Positions 62,418 to 64,000 of a DNA stretch of 64,000 bases are shown here, one piece after another. The DNA lies in assembly GCF_007827465.1 (NCBI RefSeq), contig NZ_VISL01000001.1, positions 2,065,001-2,129,000 on the forward strand, given 5' to 3'. The notes under the pieces were generated by a model, which was given only the letters and a program-made list of their open reading frames with translations, did no database searches and had not been told where the DNA came from. This DNA comes from Dokdonia sp. Hel_I_53. Lineage in GTDB: Bacteria > Bacteroidota > Bacteroidia > Flavobacteriales > Flavobacteriaceae. Both the position numbers and the translations under genes were made by a program. Every line of letters starts with the position of its first letter. The first letter of the stretch is position 1.

Positions 62418-63126
62418 TAACGTAATCTTCTACTATTTCCCACGGAATTATAAGTTGCTTGTTTTCTAAAGGAATAGCTTCTTTTCCTAGTTCATTGTAA
62501 ATAATAACCATTCCAGCATCTGAAAATCCTATCTGTAAATAATTTTCAGGAAGTTCAGCTATACTTAGATTAGGGAATTCTTTTTGGAGTTGCGCTTTCG
62601 CGAAAGCATAAAACCCTTCTTTTAAAAGTTCATCTCTAGAAAATTCGCGTCCTGTATGGGGGTTAAAGTTCCCGTATAATTCATAGTCATACCCATGAGC
62701 ACCTCCAGAGAAAGCATAACCACTAAGAAGAATTGAGAGAAGTTCATTTGATTTATAAGAGATATCGGTATCTATAGAAAGTTCATGCGCTACAGATAAT
62801 TCTGAAGTTTCTGGATATGATATTTGGCTACTATTTATATAAGAGGCAATAGCTTCATTAAAAGAAGTCTGCATATCGTAATCGGTAAAATCCATTAGTT
62901 GAAAAGCAACTAATTTTGTCCAATTGTTAGTCACCTCTGTAAGAGATTTAGGGTTGTCTATGACCACTAAATTTAATACTACCGCGGGACATGTATCAGA
63001 GAAACAATTAATAGCATTTTCTGTAGTGAAAGTATCGATATGACTTTTATACTCTACTGTTTGTTCACATCCCCAAGCAAATAAAAGGATGATAGTGTAT
63101 AAAAATTTATCCTTGTGATTTATCAT
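62410..63126 (-). CDS. DUF3298-family lipoprotein
   Basis: A 238-residue lipoprotein from ATG 63126 (MINHKDKFLYTIILLFAWGC), where the signal peptide starts. The mature part has the DUF3298/DUF4163 pattern: LSILLSGYAFSGGAHGYDYEL and NFNPHTGREFSRDELLKEGF. A palindrome copy encodes YAFAKAQLQKEF directly after this. Function unknown. Confidence 0.88.
   Translation of the reverse strand: MINHKDKFLYTIILLFAWGCEQTVEYKSHIDTFTTENAINCFSDTCPAVVLNLVVIDNPKSLTEVTNNWTKLVAFQLMDFTDYDMQTSFNEAIASYINSSQISYPETSELSVAHELSIDTDISYKSNELLSILLSGYAFSGGAHGYDYELYGNFNPHTGREFSRDELLKEGFYAFAKAQLQKEFPNLSIAELPENYLQIGFSDAGMVIIYNELGKEAIPLENKQLIIPWEIVEDYVTI
62593..62608. repeat. dispersed palindrome, copy 18 (inside DUF3298 gene)
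   Basis: CGCTTTCGCGAAAGCA, read as AFAKA. Confidence 0.97.
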
Positions 63127-63308
63127 GTTATCAAATGTAGCTTGAGCAAGCCTAATAAAAAAACACTTCATCTTATAAGCTTGTAATCTGTAGCAATATT
63201 AAATAGTATTTATAAAAAATGAGCGTTGTTCTCAAATGGTATTGGATTCACTAAGCTATCCCTTAAATTTATATTTTTCTCAGACCTAAGCCTAGTAAAC
63301 ATATAATT

Positions 63309-64000
63309 ATGAAATTTAATACTAAAACAATTCATGGAAATCAGCATCCAGATAAAGCTTATGGAGCCGTAATGCCTCCCATTTATCAAACCTCCACTTA
63401 TGCACAAAAATTTGTTGGAGAGCTTAAGGAATACAGCTATAGTCGCTCCAGTAATCCTACAAGACATGCTTTGGAACAATCTCTAGCAAGTCTGGAAAAT
63501 GGTTTGTACGGGATTGCATTTGCTTCTGGTCTTGCAGCAATAGACGCGGTCATGAAGCTCCTTAAACCCGGTGATGAGGTGATTTCAACAAGTGATTTGT
63601 ATGGAGGAACGTATAGGTTGTTTACTCAAATTTTTGAAGGTTTTGGTATTAAGTTCCATTTTGTAGGGATGCATCACGTACCTACGATAGAAAAATACAT
63701 TACAGCCAATACTAAATTAATCTGGGTAGAAACTCCTACTAATCCTATGATGAACATCATAGATATTGAAAGTGTAGCCAGTATCGCAAAGCAACATAAT
63801 ATTCTACTAACGGTAGATAACACCTTTGCAACTCCTTATTTGCAACAACCCCTCAATTTAGGAGCAGATATTGTAATGCATAGCGCGACTAAATATTTAG
63901 GAGGTCATAGTGACTTAGTTATGGGAGGACTTGTCGTAAAGAAAAAGGATATTGCAGACCGTTTATATTTTATACAGAATGCCAGTGGGGCTATTTGTGG
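63309..64000 (+). CDS. cystathionine gamma-synthase/lyase-type PLP enzyme (partial)
   Basis: The first 230 codons of a Cys/Met-metabolism PLP enzyme, cut off by the window end. It has MPPIYQTSTYAQ, YSRSSNPTR, the active-site environment FASGLAAIDAVMKLL, VETPTNPMMNIIDI, VDNTFATPYLQQP and the PLP lysine in HSATKYLGGHSD. Cystathionine gamma-synthase (metB) or gamma-lyase cannot be told apart from this part. Confidence 0.93.
   Translation, partial: MKFNTKTIHGNQHPDKAYGAVMPPIYQTSTYAQKFVGELKEYSYSRSSNPTRHALEQSLASLENGLYGIAFASGLAAIDAVMKLLKPGDEVISTSDLYGGTYRLFTQIFEGFGIKFHFVGMHHVPTIEKYITANTKLIWVETPTNPMMNIIDIESVASIAKQHNILLTVDNTFATPYLQQPLNLGADIVMHSATKYLGGHSDLVMGGLVVKKKDIADRLYFIQNASGAIC

Noticed and set aside
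3629..62608. The palindrome as a CRISPR repeat or insertion element
   Set aside because: Copies are isolated, kilobases apart, without spacers, transposase, terminal repeats or target duplication.
3629..62608. The palindrome as parS or the Noc site
   Set aside because: It shares TTTC...GAAA with parS and the Noc site but the half-sites are two bases closer, and the density is far above that expected for parS. A ParB-like binder remains possible but not supported.
3629..62608. The palindrome as an intrinsic terminator
   Set aside because: It forms only a tight hairpin, mostly lacks a T tract, and half of the copies lie inside genes.
1..64000. tRNA, rRNA, riboswitch and prophage features
   Set aside because: No T-loop or cloverleaf patterns, no conserved riboswitch cores and no integrase or phage genes were seen by eye; a covariance-model search was not possible.

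Overview
The window is AT-rich chromosomal DNA from a marine member of the Flavobacteriaceae; Dokdonia or a close relative is my best guess. Supporting signs: promoters with the Bacteroidetes -7 element TAnnTTTG and few Shine-Dalgarno sites; many lipoproteins; a large protein with a type IX secretion (Por) C-terminal domain; a short-chain L-threonine dehydrogenase; and gene orders typical of the phylum (yicC-gmk-nadD; ftsX-DUF3098-uppP-truB; dut-nucleotidyltransferase-TPR-DUF4292-EnvC). No rRNA, tRNA, CRISPR array, insertion sequence or prophage was seen.

Layout. 1-2.1 kb: an ALDH7 aldehyde dehydrogenase (cut by the window edge) and 3-hydroxyanthranilate dioxygenase. 2.2-4.2 kb: three tandem CAP-domain lipoprotein paralogues, each with its own terminator and a shared promoter architecture. 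4.4-7.7 kb: asparaginase, SDR, zinc-ribbon protein, acetyltransferase, CBS protein. 7.9-18.4 kb: membrane M28 peptidase, YeeZ-like epimerase, M13 peptidase, a secreted Asp-box protein and small lipoproteins. 18.5-23.8 kb: threonine dehydrogenase, DUF2256, ArfB, azurin, YheT hydrolase, flippase. 23.9-28.8 kb: an envelope operon. 28.9-36.5 kb: CsbD, thioesterase, SPOR protein, dprA, Kbp and the yicC-gmk-nadD operon. 36.5-48.7 kb: a sugar region made of a DUF1080 protein, three TIM-barrel isomerase-like proteins, a Gfo/Idh/MocA dehydrogenase, an MFS permease, a GMC oxidoreductase and its Tat-dependent small subunit. Together these look like a 3-keto-glycoside pathway. A cassette with a JAB-like lipoprotein, a DUF6705-like protein and a broken copy of the latter lies inside it. 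48.7-64 kb: mostly housekeeping genes, a YdjG/YdjI-like pair and a partial cystathionine gamma-synthase/lyase at the right edge.

The most striking signal is a dispersed perfect palindrome. The 14-mer GCTTTCGCGAAAGC occurs 18 times between 3.6 and 62.6 kb, usually extended to TACGCTTTCGCGAAAGCGTA. Nine copies are intergenic and nine lie inside genes. Within genes it is read mostly as Ala-Phe-Ala-Lys-Ala. It is far too frequent for chance and resembles a genome-wide signal such as an uptake sequence, a nucleoid-protein site or a HIP1-like element.
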